The notes under the pieces: generated by a model
Told to the model about the DNA's origin: nothing
Database searches by the model: none
The model's input: only the letters and a program-made list of their open reading frames with translations
In this document: piece after piece, positions 47,911-60,239 of the stretch
Position numbering within the stretch: the stretch's first letter is position 1
Layout: each line of letters opens with the position of its first letter
Made by a program: the position numbers and the translations under genes
Origin: Parelaphostrongylus tenuis
Taxonomy: Eukaryota; Nematoda; Chromadorea; Rhabditida; Metastrongylidae
DNA: 64,000 nucleotides
Reading direction: 5' to 3'
NCBI GenBank assembly: GCA_019055375.1
Contig: JAHQIW010002262.1
Location: 62,001 to 126,000 of the forward strand

Positions 47911-48924
47911 TGTACTTAGACACTTTACTATATATGCAGTGTTTTTTTTTCACTGTGCGTATCCCAGTACTTTCAACAATCAATTGCTTTCCGGTTTTTT
48001 TTCAGTTATCCGTAAATAAATAAAGAAACGACCTCTCTGGGTGGGCAAGAAGTCTTCATAGAAGTGTTAGTAATCATTCAAAAGCTTAAATCTCTGGCTA
48101 GCGCCCTATATAGCTGTTCTTCAAGAAGATCCTTTTACAGCACTTGTGCAAACAAAATAAAATTATGTTTCACGCTCGCTGCGCGCCTTCATTTTTATCA
48201 CGCGTAAATATGCTGGAAGCATGAATAGCATATGAACATGCTGAGGAAACCTCGTAGCATCTGACTCAATCGCTTTCTCTGAAATTTTTTTAAAAGTGGA
48301 CAAAAAAAATATTCGACTGAATAACAAGTTGCACCTGAAAAGTAGGTCATCTAAACTCAAGCTTATTTTCCCTGTGAAACTGCGGTGGAAACGGTCTTTC
48401 CAAAAGATAAGCACAGTGTTGGAATCATTAAGACCTATCCCATCAAATGATTACGAGTAATCTGAAGGAAGAGCTTTGTGCGGTGAAGTGTAGAACACAA
48501 ATACTTTCTTTCACCTACAGCGCTATCAGAAAAGCTTTTCCGAAAAGTACTTTTTAGAGTTTTTCGAGACTTGCGCTTACAAAAGAGTAGTAGCACTCTG
48601 AAAAAGAAGCTTTGTTCAGCGAAATATTAACGTGATAAGAAAAAAACGCGTAGCCATTGGAAACATAATTTAATAACAGCTATAAAAGGGCGTTTCAAAA
48701 AACTGGCCACGTAACGCTGCAGCCAAAGATTCAAGCTTTCGAATGACTTCAAACAGTTCGGTGGAAAATTCTTGTCCAGCGAATGGGATAGCATATTCAT
48801 CGATTCCCATATAATGAGAAGGAAACGTTTTTCTTCTTCTTGAACGCAATGTGATACTGATTGAACGCATCTCCTTTCAATCTAAAGGGCAACCTGGCTG
48901 TGGTGCTCTATATGGAATCCGTTA

Positions 48925-49008
48925 TTGACTGTGCTGACTGTGGGGAGGGAGGGAAGGAGTTCGGCCTCTACGCGCCCCGACGAGCATCACAACCACTCGG
49001 CCACGGTG

Positions 49009-49012
<4 letters not shown>
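48925..49012 (-). repeat. tRNA-like SINE fragment, family C
   Basis: The minus strand reads CCGTGGCCGAGTGGTTGTGA then TGCTCGTCGGGGCG. It ends directly at a TA microsatellite. Confidence 0.5.

Positions 49013-49069
<57 letters not shown>
49013..49069. repeat. TA microsatellite
   Basis: 57 bp of pure TA repeat abutting a family C SINE fragment. Confidence 0.95.
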
Positions 49070-49070
<1 letters not shown>

Positions 49071-51690
49071 TAGACTTTTTTACAATTTATTTTGGAAGTT
49101 CAACTAGGTATTGCCAAGGTTTAGATCGTATTTAGAAGTGAGTGTTATTCGACTAACATGGACTCCGGATCTAATATATACGTAAGCGATCCATATGTTT
49201 AGATACAAAACTATGTGGACAGAATGAATCGCATGCGTCCAATTCAATGCACGATCTTAATGAGTGCTTATTACGCTGCAGAGCTTATTTGCTACACTTT
49301 TGGAATTCAGTCATGACGTCGCACGCAGTGCAGAATTAGTAGTGCGAAGTAGCCGTCATGGAAAATTAGGAGTACTAGCGAATGTATTGATGAACGCCTA
49401 AATCTGTCAATTTTCATTTTAGTTACAATTCTACAGTAACACGGTTTTGTGACTGGTTAATGGCATTTGTGAGGACATCAGTAAAACACCAGATTATACA
49501 TGAAGGCTGTTTACATTTTTAAAAACGACGCAGTACAAAAATCGCAACTCCGGCCAATTCGGTGCTCGTATCACTACTTTAGCATTTTTGCAATGGTTTT
49601 GATAGATAAACAAGATTGATTGAACAGACGTCAAACAAGCAGTTTTTGTCCTTTGGCGTAGAACTCATCTATCCACCCTAAAACTATAATTATCTCAAAC
49701 AAAAGTGGGGTCAGTACTTTGCCGAATGAATCGCAGATGACACGATTATTACACAGCTAGGTGAAAAAAAAATTGCGGAAGATTTAGCCCTTATTTTATT
49801 AGGAGCCAAGTGCTGCACTAATTTTGACAATCTTTCACTAACAAGTAAAAAATTCACCTAATCAATAATATCATGAAAACGATCTACAAAGAAATAAGTA
49901 CGCAAATGCAATAAATATAGCTATTTACAGGGAGGATTTTGAAAGAGAAGCCACCATTCTCGCATAGCAACAGGAGACCTTAGGAGACCGTGAGATATCA
50001 CAAGCATTATGGATAGAACACCATCAATTCAAACATGAACCGCAGCGAGGAATGCCTCACGTGGTGTGACACATTATGTAAGACTTATATTTCGATAATG
50101 GAGGTACATTCGCACTCCATGTGATCTCTGCATGTTTAAACTCGACTTGAACATCTCATGGATGACTCACAGAAGCGATGGGTATGTTGAAAAGTTGTTT
50201 TGCGCTCAATACGATTCTGTTTGAGTAATGGGGGTGTTTGACTAGGTGGGTTGTTGGCAACCTGACCCTTCTGAGCTTTGAAAAAGGCGAAATTGCCGAG
50301 ACGTCAGCTGTCAGGATAGATTATATTATGAAACCCTCGTATTTGGCTTACAAAAAAAAAAACAGAGAATCATAGTTATTGAGATAGTAGAAAGTCTTCC
50401 AGCACCTACGCATCTGCATGCGTTTGTGCATATTTTATAATTATTAAGTATTTCCGCCGCAGTATGATCAACGTTGCAAAACAGGAAATCAAATCAAGCG
50501 TTAAATTTCTATGGAACATACATATTAGATATGGAAATATCGTGTAAAAAAATTGGTACGGGGAAGCATTACGATTACATTACCTTGAAATGTTAGTCAT
50601 GACATTGGGGAAGCACAGTATCACATCAACACATGACGCTTGATACCGGTTTTTCGATAACTAATGATATTTTCTCGATCAGTGAGTAGTTGAAAAGTTG
50701 TAGAGTTACAAACAAAACTATTGCAAAGCATTCTCTCATTCTTAAGTGTGTTTATTGGAAAAAATCTCGGAAAATAGAAAGTCAAAACTAAAATTTATGA
50801 AGTTTTCAACACAAACATCGCGGACAGCTAACACTGACGATACATTAGCAAATAACATCGTGTTACGCTAGACAGAAAACCACTTGTTTAATTACCCTCG
50901 TGTTTGATGAAACGATTCCATTACTAAATTGATTCATGAAAAACAATGTGTCTGGCGTCACGTGTTAATATCCGGAAATTTCTATTTCGATTGATAAAGT
51001 TGGTTTGATCAAATCTGATGGACTAAATCTGGAAATTATCTTGATACTAGTGCACTGAAATGAATGCATGCCTGGGCGTGATGTACCTGTACATTCCCCC
51101 ACTTTAGTAGGCGCTGAGCAGATTGGGTGTCAATTTGACCTTCTGAAGCTTTGATAAAGGCCCTCTCGCAAAAACGACAGTCACCATTGAATAGATATTG
51201 TTCTTATCAATCTTGCGTCTGCTCAAAAAAAATCTGACCTATTGAATGGTGTTAAGCTCAACGGAAAGTCTGTCCTAGAAATCATTTTAGTGGAGCCTTA
51301 ATTGCAACAGGCCACCATATACGCGATATCTTTTGGAAACATCATAAGCACTCTATTCAAAACGTATTATTAGAAGTTTTATGCAAGTAAAATATTATTT
51401 TCAAGTTAGTATTTCCGAAACATTTTGACAGTCTAGGTGGTACTCTCTTGAAAACGCCACTGAAGGCTTGACTTGAGAGACCCTCCTCAATTACGACCGA
51501 GGAATGTTTGAATAGTGATATGATGAGATAATGAGCAACCTAAAGCGGCATCACAAATATTTGTGGAACACCACATATTACTACGATGGGACTTCGAAAA
51601 TCGCCTCTCCTAAAACATCGCCTTGAACAATCAATCATAGTCTCTTTTACGACTTAGCACATATCATGAGGATGATATGTAACTTTTCTA
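49070..51690. other. Intergenic DNA with decayed small-hammerhead motifs
   Basis: No gene is supported. At 50262-50315 (plus) GAGCTTTGAAAAAGGCGAAA, TTGCC, GAGA and ACGTCAGC follow the small-hammerhead layout with three core changes. At 51140-51190 (plus) a poorer copy has TTCTGAAGC and GGCC but no GAAAC. Both look like solo relics of Penelope-like termini. Confidence 0.4.
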
Positions 51691-51694
51691 ACTA

Positions 51695-51742
51695 ACTTTT
51701 CGACGTCTTCGCCTTCAGAGCTGCCTTCTTCAGATTTATACA
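51695..51742 (-). repeat. Small-hammerhead relic with intact CTGAAGA
   Basis: On the minus strand CTGAAGAAGGC is intact, then the stem II region is enlarged and GAAG precedes ACGTC. It is decayed but recognisably of the same family. Confidence 0.4.
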
Positions 51743-51769
51743 TTTATCTCGTGAAATAAATTCAATCAT

Positions 51770-52250
51770 AAAAAAAAACTATCACGGTAGCATTGGAAGA
51801 TCCTTGAGTTCTATCGATCAGGCCTTTTATTAAAGCCACATTCATCCAAGTATAGCCACTCATCTGTTTATCGTCAAGTGAATCGAGTGGCAACCAAAGA
51901 TGTACCCACTTGTTTCTGCCGCATGCTACTGTGGGAACTGCTAGTTCTGAGGACTCGCCAAACACCACGTTTTACTTCTAGAGCTATCGTGAGGAGGTCC
52001 GACTATCGCGTCGAGTGATGTTTCCCCTGTGTGTTTGGCCGAAGAACGCAGTCGCCTAGCGACGGCTCTTGTTCAAATGCTGTCGTTAAGACACATCACG
52101 TGCTCCGTCCTCATGAGTTTGCGATATTTAGGCGAAGCGAGAGCGGTCTCATCTTTGACCTTTCAACGTTTGCTTACATCAGAACCTCGATTTCCACCTT
52201 TGAGGTGAAACTTGATACTTCGGAAATTGTCGTCTTCATCCTTCTTAAAC
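51770..52250 (-). pseudogene. RTE retrotransposon 3' fragment (minus strand)
   Basis: Minus-strand translation in broken frames gives EHVMCLND near 52110 (compare GHVMRFND in the 26.4 kb copy), a TRAVARR region, GPPH, and later VACGRNKWVHLWLPLDSLDD near 51930-51870. The order and spacing match the RTE C-terminus at 26680-26970. Several stops show it is old. Confidence 0.65.
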
Positions 52251-52259
52251 GGCATCTAA

Positions 52260-55160
52260 TCAACATCGTCTTCGAATTTATACTGTGAAGATCAATCATT
52301 CCACGAACTTTACCAGAATCGACAAACATTCGATCCGTGTGGCTAATGTTTGGTAATGTATGAACGATATCACCGGCGAAGGGAAGACGGTCTACTTGTC
52401 AAAGATTTGTATTAGCTCCTACGTTTTCCCACCCCAGTTTACTGATGTTTTCGATGGTGGTTGTAAATAACTTGGAAGAAAACTATTCTTCTACCAATTC
52501 ACTTGCCTTCCTCAAGGTTATTTAGTTGCCAAATTGTAAGATACTACTTTACTATGAAGATAGCAAATTAAAAAAGGAATTCAAAGTTTATAAATGTATT
52601 CACCTCGCAATTCAATTCCCTTAATGTCAAAGATCTTGGTCATCGAATCTTGAACTAGTCGTGAGCTTTCTCAAAAAATTTAAAAGTGGGAAATTTGTGA
52701 ATGGGTGTGGATCAAAAACGAACATGTTCCCTGAGGCGATGGTGAATTCACGGTCTGGGCTCTGTCTTGTACGATTCATTTGTATCTTTTGTTTATACAT
52801 GAACATATACATGAAACCGAACGTTGATTTGCATGCACATGTGTGCGAATTGCATACTTCTGTGCGGCCAAAAACATTAATCAGCAAATTAGAAGTAAAT
52901 GAGAGGCGGTTCGGGACCTACCGAACACCGATGACCTACCTATCCATCTTCTTGAAAGCCTTCAAGCTACTCCACTTGTGTCCACGGGTCGAGAACGACT
53001 CATCGACCGACACGAACGAGTTTACTGTGCCTTTTTAATTTACTCGACAAGGGGATCCATAGGTGATCCAAGCAGGAATATGATGACAGCAGTGCGAAAG
53101 CAAAGAATAGGAGCAACCATTTCTTATTGGAAAAATTAACAAGATCTTCAAGTTACCTAACGCAGAGCAAAGAAACCACATACTTTACCAATTAACGGGA
53201 TTAGGATAAGAAAACATTCCTGAACGAATAGAACGGTGTGTTGCAACGCAACTGGTCTAGTAAAAATTTACCACCAGCCTGGACACCTTTAAGAAATTTC
53301 TCATTAGCTTTATAGCATAGATATACGCTAAGAGAATGCTACGACGTTGTCGATACTATGAATTGAAATAAAGACCATTAGAATCTAAAGATTCTCGCAT
53401 AAAATACATGAGTTCATTTAATTTATCAAAGCGAAATTATGATTATCTAAAGCACTCGAAACTTTATTTTTCATATTTTCTATTGAGTCAGCACTCGTTG
53501 TCAAAAACGAGGGTAACTGAACAAGTAAGATTTTGTCAAACAGTACATATAGCACATAAGAATTATTCTAAAATTTTGCTGAATTTCGTAGTCATCACCT
53601 TTGAACTGAAAATGTTCAAAAATTTATTCCCATTTGAAAATCTTGACTTCAGTTACACGCAAATTTGAAATTGAAGGAGTACTCAGACTTGGACATACTT
53701 GGACGGTCCGTCTTCACGAACTGTGCAGACTTCAACGCATGAAAATGCGCTGGTTTAGATGTTCTGCTCACTGGAGTCCCGAGGCAAACCTATCCGGGGC
53801 TTCCTCAGGTCACCACCGCGTTAGAGCAGTCGCTGGCGCTTGTGAATCAGAGAGAAGTTGCCAACCTGTGACTAGTAGCTACCAAGACCTAGTTGAGCTT
53901 TTCAAGTAAAAACGTCGGACTCGCTCTCAGCTTAAGAGGCCCTGCTGGGAGGTTAAACCTGTAATTCGCACTCCGACACTCACGAACACCTCCGAGCCAC
54001 AATGAGGCGGCAAACCATTTAGAGGTATTGAAGGAACATCTTACAAAATTTATGCATGTCACTGACACAATGCAGCAATCTGCGGACCTATGTGGTTGTC
54101 AAATTTTCAAAATACTAAAGAAACTGTGCAATAAATGCTCTATTGTCTTCAGTTGTCGAAAAAACTGGCTATGTAAGTTATCTCTCAAACACACAACGAA
54201 CGACGGTCAAATTAGTGTGACTACCGAGTCGAAGGACGATATCCAATTTCATGTCGGCTACGGATTTCCCTATTCTGCGATAAATAAATGGCTTCTAAAA
54301 AAGGGAGCACCTCCAAATATTAACAAAGAGGATTTGCTTTACACCTGCAAAGTATGCATGGTATGTACGCTTCTGTTTACACTACGTTACGATGGTCCAT
54401 CATATACTCACATCACGGCCCACTTTGAAGTACTATGCAATTTGTACGCAGTCTATTCTGCACCTTTTACACCCACGCATTATATAAACATTCACGATGT
54501 ATCATAACTATGAGCGAAATCACAGTGCAGTCAATCACAATTAAAGTACTGGTCAAAGATGGCGTCGGGAAAAAAGTCCCTTGTAAATTAGTAGGTGGAG
54601 AGAGCAGTTTTTCACTGTCTCCTCCTGAGAGATCTATATGTAACAACCTATTGAATATGTACAGAAAATGAGGTGGAAGAGCTCGAGTGGCAAAAAATGT
54701 CACTCAAATGGCAATTCATCAAACAAAATGCATTTCATTCAATTTGTCCATCCCACGCCAATCACACTTGTATAACATACAATACACGCTGCGCGCTTTA
54801 TGTTGATGAAACTAAAAAAAAAAGGAAAAAAGCGAGCAAAGGGGGGAGAATACGAATGCGAATATCGCGCGGAACGAAATGTATAGATGAATATTTGATC
54901 GAATAAAAGTTCAAATATTAGCAGTGTGAGGAAAAATTCCCGAATTAAATTACCTTGAACACACTAATTAAGTAGGTTTCGTCAAACCTAACAATTAAAT
55001 ACAATAGAACCAGTTGCTGTTACCAATAGCAGAACCAATTAGCTCCATTTCAAGACCTTCGTACTTTCCATTACCAAACAAAACCACAAATTATACATTA
55101 TCTCACCTTTATGAAGGAATCCGAGGTTGTTCTAATAGTATTTATGGAAAGCAATAGTAA
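52260..55160. other. Intergenic DNA; one unexplained 159-codon frame
   Basis: A plus-strand frame at 54028-54507 stays open for 159 codons, which is long for this AT-rich window. Segments such as DDIQFHVGYGFPYSAINKWL look protein-like and there are several Cys residues. No domain is recognised. A GTATGTACG donor-like site lies at 54361. It could be an exon of an unknown gene, a relic or chance. A weaker plus-strand frame lies at 52661-53038. Nothing else is supported. Confidence 0.25.
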
Positions 55161-55164
55161 TGAA

Positions 55165-55370
55165 AAGGATAAAAGATAAAGCTCTTGGCACTGATCTATT
55201 CCTGAAGGATACACCATACATTCGTCTTTGATTTCTAGCTTAGTTTGAGGTGACTGAAAACATATCTGGCCTTCACCATTAAGTCATCAGCGCGAGGTCG
55301 AACCATCGACCTTGTGTGCGATGCAGAGTACCTCTTACGACTTCAACACATGCGGCACTCCTAGAATAGT
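55165..55370 (-). mobile_element. tRNA-derived SINE, family B, internally deleted (minus strand)
   Basis: The minus strand has CACAAGGTCGATGGTTCGAC (B-box region) and ends with a tail close to ATCTTTTATCC. The middle third present in other copies is missing. Confidence 0.65.
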
Positions 55371-55649
55371 AATCAGTACAAAAATAGTACAATGACTGAC
55401 ATTTTGGCAATACGCCCTCTTGAGAGCTAAGAAGAGTCGAATTCTGATATTGATTTCCTCAACCAAACATTTTCATAATCAAAGCAAATGAAAACTTTAT
55501 AGTTTCTTTCAAAAAGGAAAGATGCTGCATAATTTGGTTTCTGTCCTGGCAATAGAAAATGAGAAATCTTGAAAGTCAGCTATTGCTTTTTAGCTACTGC
55601 CTGCTCTGGTCAAGAAATTGTTTTGCTAAGTAAACTGAGTGTCATAGTT

Positions 55650-55685
55650 CGACTCTTCCAAGCTCTGAAGAGGGCACCCACTGTA
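55650..55685 (+). repeat. Small-hammerhead relic, 5' half
   Basis: AAGCTCTGAAGAGGGCACCC keeps the stem I left strand and CTGAAGA, but no GAAA follows. It is probably a truncated Penelope-like terminus. Confidence 0.35.
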
Positions 55686-55927
55686 TTATCAAGGTGCTCT
55701 ACTACTATTGTATTCAATAAATACTATTACTAGCCATGTAAAACCCTATAAAGAAAAGATATTGAATTACTCAATCCATGTTAAGGTTAATAACATAGTC
55801 AGCCCAGAGGATTATTACGCCATGTGCCTACAAATTATACGTAAGGCTCTAATGGAATATCTTTAGTGATATAAAAATCAGTGGTCCTTATGGAGAGTTG
55901 CGGTCTCGTCAATTTTAGAATTATTTT

Positions 55928-57255
55928 CTAAATTGATTTCTTTCACAAGAAATTGCAAGAGCACGTTTGGGCTAAGACTTAGGTCTAAAAAGTGATGAAA
56001 CCACAGCTCGTCATCAAGGTCAAATCACTTTATTTATCGAGAACAACCACTGGATAACGCTACAAGATAGTTGGAAGTCTCGGCGCAATCGACACACTGT
56101 CAAATGCTGTGTAGACGGGACGGTTACTTGTCAATTATCTCAATTGTTAGACTGATCTACTAGGATTTTCCAATTTCTATGAGAGAGGGTACGAATTATT
56201 GACAATGATTGGAATAATCGAAATTCATGAAATGTGCATACTGAAGCGAGTCCTTTCTGAACAGCAACTATTTAATACCCAACAAAGTCTTTCTCGCGAT
56301 GAGAGAACGGTCATAAAATTTGAATAATCTCTGCGGAACTACTGTCCACCACTAACGATCTGCATTTTGATCAGCAACCATTCGTGCAAATGAACTCAGT
56401 GCAGCCACCACTTTGCAATATAAAGTACTAGGTTGAGGAAAAACTTCCTTTACACCCGCGAAAAATTCAGATTTTATGTTTGTTCCACACAGTGTCGGTT
56501 ATTGTAAATTCGTGGGCAATATCTCAGGACCATAAGAAACTCCCATGGCCGCGATGCGTTGAAGGAAAACTTACACGCCATTGATTCGGCGAAAGCGCGC
56601 GTTGTTTCAGCAAAACAATACCAAACCTCACACCGCAAAGAAGGCTAAGGAAAAGTTCGAGAACTTTAGATAGTCTAGTTCTTGCCGCACTCACCCTACG
56701 GCCCAGATGTTTCGTCGTACGATTATGGTCTGACTTCCACTCAATGGAACATTTCCTGCGCGGACGCCGATTCGAGACGATTGATTAAGTTGAAGAGGCA
56801 TGTCAGAACTTTTTTTATTCAAACCCAAGGAATGGCGATTTCGAGCAGATCCAGAAGCTTGTAGATCGTTGGCAAAAGGTCGTGAATTATTCTCGTCTTT
56901 ATTTTGAAGAATGATATATACTCTTCTCAATTGGATTTATTATTTAATCTAATGTAAGAAACTTGGAATTTTCAGCGGGTGTTGAGAAACTTCTTTTTCA
57001 ATCTAACAAAATGATAAAATAGTAGAATTATATTCGAGACATGGAAACTATCGTCACTGTTGTGAAAGTCATCAACTCATCGATTGTGACTAGAAAGTCA
57101 TACTACTGAGAGCTACGTTGGTATCTGTGCTTAGGAAACCTAACGCTTGTAGAGAGTTGTGGTCCTATCAATCTTTAAGTCTGAGCCTAAGTCAAGTCAA
57201 GCCTTGATCTAAGCGTGCTCTCGTAATTTCTTATTTGAAGAAATCAATTGAATAT
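55928..57255 (+). mobile_element. mariner relic bounded by a long imperfect inverted repeat
   Basis: The left segment 55928-55990 and right segment 57178-57255 are imperfect reverse complements (AAATTGATTTCTTTCACAAG against the right-hand TTATTTGAAGAAATCAATTG). Between them, from about 56450 to 56900, lies a mariner transposase C-terminus in broken frames: KTIPNLTPQRR (expected QDNAKPHTA), then LPHSPYGPDVSSYDYGL (expected PPYSPDLAPSDYHLF), and later DRWQKVVNYSRLYFEE. The catalytic Asp of the PHSPD/APSDY region is partly altered. The transposase call is good; whether the inverted repeat belongs to it is inference. Confidence 0.65.
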
Positions 57256-57479
57256 TAGTTCAAAAACTGATTGCACCACAACGCTCCACAACGGCCAGAA
57301 ACCGAAGGGGATCTGACGTTCAGAAAAGGATACCGTAGCTAAGTCGGGCGCAAAGGCAATGACGAATAGAAGTGCTGGCTGAGAAACGAATAAACTGAGA
57401 AAAACGATAAATCTGAATAAGCGATAGAAAGATAGAAATAGCACGAAAAAACGAAGAGTTGAATGATGAAGTAAAACGC

Positions 57480-57960
57480 ACTCCTCGCATGTGATCTCCC
57501 AGTAGGGGTCACTAGGTCCCAGGGAGGTGGCCGACGCTACCCGGGGTAGGAGGTTAAGATGTTAGGGTAAGAGACGACCACCATCATCAGTCGTGATCGT
57601 GTCGTATCGTCGGTGGTACGAAGCGGACCGTGTCCGCGGAAAAGCGGAACATTCTACGGATGGGAGGACGGAGCGCTGGCGAATCATCGATTGATCGAGC
57701 GCAACACGGCTCAGTGTTTTGCACACACACACCACACACACACACACACACACGACGTACACCCCATGCCCTCTTGCGCTCGATCGGTGTCAATCGACTG
57801 ATCGCCACCCAAATCGCCCCGCCCACATCCACGACTGACGAGCGGCGAACAGGCGGTACCCATCGCGCGACGCGCGCCCCTCGGCCTCCATCCCCCTCAA
57901 GTGCGATCATAACCGTGACCCGGACAGGAGTCGCTGACGCATGTTGTCGTAATGTAGTAG
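57480..57960. other. GC-rich island with CA repeat
   Basis: About 450 bp is clearly richer in G+C than its surroundings, with many CpG dinucleotides and a CA repeat at 57721-57753. It resembles the GC-rich region before ipp-5. No convincing exon is seen in it. It may mark the promoter or first exon of an unannotated gene. Confidence 0.4.
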
Positions 57961-58124
57961 TGAAGTAGCAGTTGTTTTAATGCATAACACCTACTCTACA
58001 CTCTGAGCAGAGCAATGCCGGGAATCCACATTTTCGAGTTGAGCTGGATCACTAAGTTACCAAAATGAATGTCGATCGTGTTTCTTTGCGATCAGATCAC
58101 TTTACGAGTGATGGGAGAAGAGGA

Positions 58125-58285
58125 GCATAAGTAGCGCAACGGGTTAGCGCAGCTCCTGGAAACGGTGAAATACGGGTTCGATACCCTTTTGGTGTGAAGA
58201 GTTCTGCGTATCACTTAACATTATTGGATATACATTTGTAACATACCACCGCTAGGGTGGTACATATGAAAAGGATTTTAGTTGA
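58125..58285 (+). mobile_element. tRNA-derived SINE, family A, truncated
   Basis: AGTAGCGCAACGGGTTAGCG and the B box GGGTTCGATACCC are followed by the family tail (TGGATATACATTTGTAACAT, then ACCACCGCTAGGGTGGT). The upstream block is missing. Confidence 0.65.
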
Positions 58286-58287
58286 TT

Positions 58288-58575
58288 ATACATATATCCA
58301 ATATCTGTCATCGTTACTGGATTCAAAGCCGATACGTGCTTGCCAGTGCAAACCTTTGATAGTTGGTTGCTGACAGATCAATCCTTGTGTCGCAAAAAGA
58401 GTAATGGAAAACAGGAGCGTTAGTAATGCAATTGGTAGCACTACTTTCTGGAAACGGTGAAATTTGCATTCGATTCCCAGCCAGCGTCCAGAGCTTGGCA
58501 TCACTCAGTATCAATGAATATGTACTTGTGACATCACACCAGGGCTAAAGCGGTTAAATAGAAAGAATTCTAATA
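58288..58575 (+). mobile_element. tRNA-derived SINE, family A
   Basis: It has TATCCAATATCTGTCATCGT, the GTTGGTTGCTGACAGATCA block, the head TTAGTAATGCAATTGGTAGC with a decayed B box (CATTCGATTCCC), and the tail AAGCGGTTAAATAGAAAGAA. It follows the previous copy head to tail. Confidence 0.7.
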
Positions 58576-58889
58576 TATTATAAGTTACGCTTTGTAGGAG
58601 TATCTTTATGATCTTCTGTAGAAAGAAAAGAACAAATAGGTGGAGGACTTGTAGTGTTGTGAACTTTTTATTTCAAATATTTTGAATAGTAATGACTTTT
58701 TGCCTAATTGCGCCAGATTTAAGGTCATTTATAGTGTAGGACGTCATATCATCATAATTAGATGTGAACTTGACCAACATCGTTCATGTATTTCATAACT
58801 ACGAGAATTTTCATATTATATATGAATCGGAACAGAAGTCTTCTGGTCACAAGGTCTGTGAACTCGACACCCCTGTGTAGCTCTTACGA

Positions 58890-59235
58890 GGTAATAGGTT
58901 GTGGAAAAAGTTCTGTCGTTTAGTTTGAGAAAATGATTTTTACACATGTTTTGTCGGGAATTTGAGCTCATCAGAAAGCTCGTTTTCTGCGCATCAAACG
59001 ACGCATCGTCTGTCTAAACAACCTTCAGAATGGAACTGTCCAAGGAAAAAATCCTCTGTTATCCAGATCCACTATAAATAGGGTTTTCAGCGCTTCTGAA
59101 GCTCATCGCAATCTTCAAATTTTCATCAAGTCGGAGCATCTCAAATTTTACCGCCGCGGAATTTTCATGCCGCCGGATATGTGGATGAATTGTCTTGATA
59201 TGGAAAGAGACTACATCAACACTTAATTTGTCGTT
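58890..59235 (+). pseudogene. mariner deletion derivative
   Basis: The left end has GTTGTGGAAAAAGTTCTGTC, like mariner terminal repeats. The right part encodes FYRRGIFMPPDMWMNCLD near 59140-59200, matching the mariner C-terminus (RGI..LP..W). Nearly all of the catalytic core between them is gone. Confidence 0.5.
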
Positions 59236-59239
59236 TGTT

Positions 59240-60215
59240 TGAGGCTAAGTGATGTACAAGCAAATTTTTCTGTGCTTTATGAAAAAATGGAATTTTTTAC
59301 AACCTTCGAATATCTAAACCCTAACTCAGAACGCTTATATAAACCAAAAGCGAATGGGTCTTCAACAAGTGTGTTAGGAAAAGCTCGAATCAACTTCAAT
59401 ATTATGGAGACCGTTCCACTTATGGTGTTGCTACCGGCGTACAAGGCAGCTGAAGCACAGCTGTTAGATCGAAGTCTAACATCATATCGATCAAGTATGA
59501 GAAGTTATATGTTAACGAAATATTTTAGATTTTCGAAGCATTGCAATCTGGTAATCAAATATGAGAGTAGTGTGGAATGTCATTAATCTTCCGATCTATC
59601 AATAATACATCGAAATATTACTGTGCAGAAAGACCGTTCAAATTCCGTGTTCTAAATAATAGACAGGGAGCTTTCTGCTGGTCCTGCTTAGTAAATCAAG
59701 TTATTATTGGTCTATGAATAGATGAGATAGCGAACTTGGTTTTAGTTTTTTGAAAACGAATCATTTTTAGAATTCTGTACACATAATTCGGCATATGAAT
59801 TAGGCAAAACTGAATGGTCTGTCATTACACTGCTTCTTATGTAGTGTGGCTTGTTGTGAACTCCTGCGTTCATAACATTCGATCAAGGCGCAAACAAATG
59901 ATGAATATATTTATTATAGTTGAATTTGGGGCATGACTGTGGCAAATAACATTTGTCACATACCACTGGCTAATATTTACATCTTCAACATGCTATACTT
60001 ACTACTTTTTTCGTAAAAGCAATCAGCAAGTTGCTTAAGCAGTAATGCTTATATCTACATAAACTTACATTCGTTTCAGTCAAAAACTTTTATTATTTGA
60101 AATTTTTTGAAGTCAGTTTTACTCAGAGATTCTTTAATTTTACACAACGAATTTCACAGCTCAAAAGTCTCTCAGTGGACATAGAAAGGATGAAGGACAA
60201 AGTTTGAGGAGTTGA
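59240..60215. other. Intergenic DNA, nothing recognised
   Basis: A plus-strand frame at 59239-59586 has no recognisable domain. No repeats of known families are seen here. Confidence 0.35.
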
Positions 60216-60239
60216 CAATGGAGCCCTCAGAGATGGTCC

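Noticed and set aside
53690..53930. GC-richer plus-strand stretch as a possible exon
   Set aside because: All frames contain stops or lack splice sites, and no family is recognisable.
57587..57968. Overlapping open frames of about 110 codons on both strands
   Set aside because: Open frames are expected in a GC-rich island with a CA repeat; the residues are low complexity (CVCVCGVCV and THTPHTHTHT).
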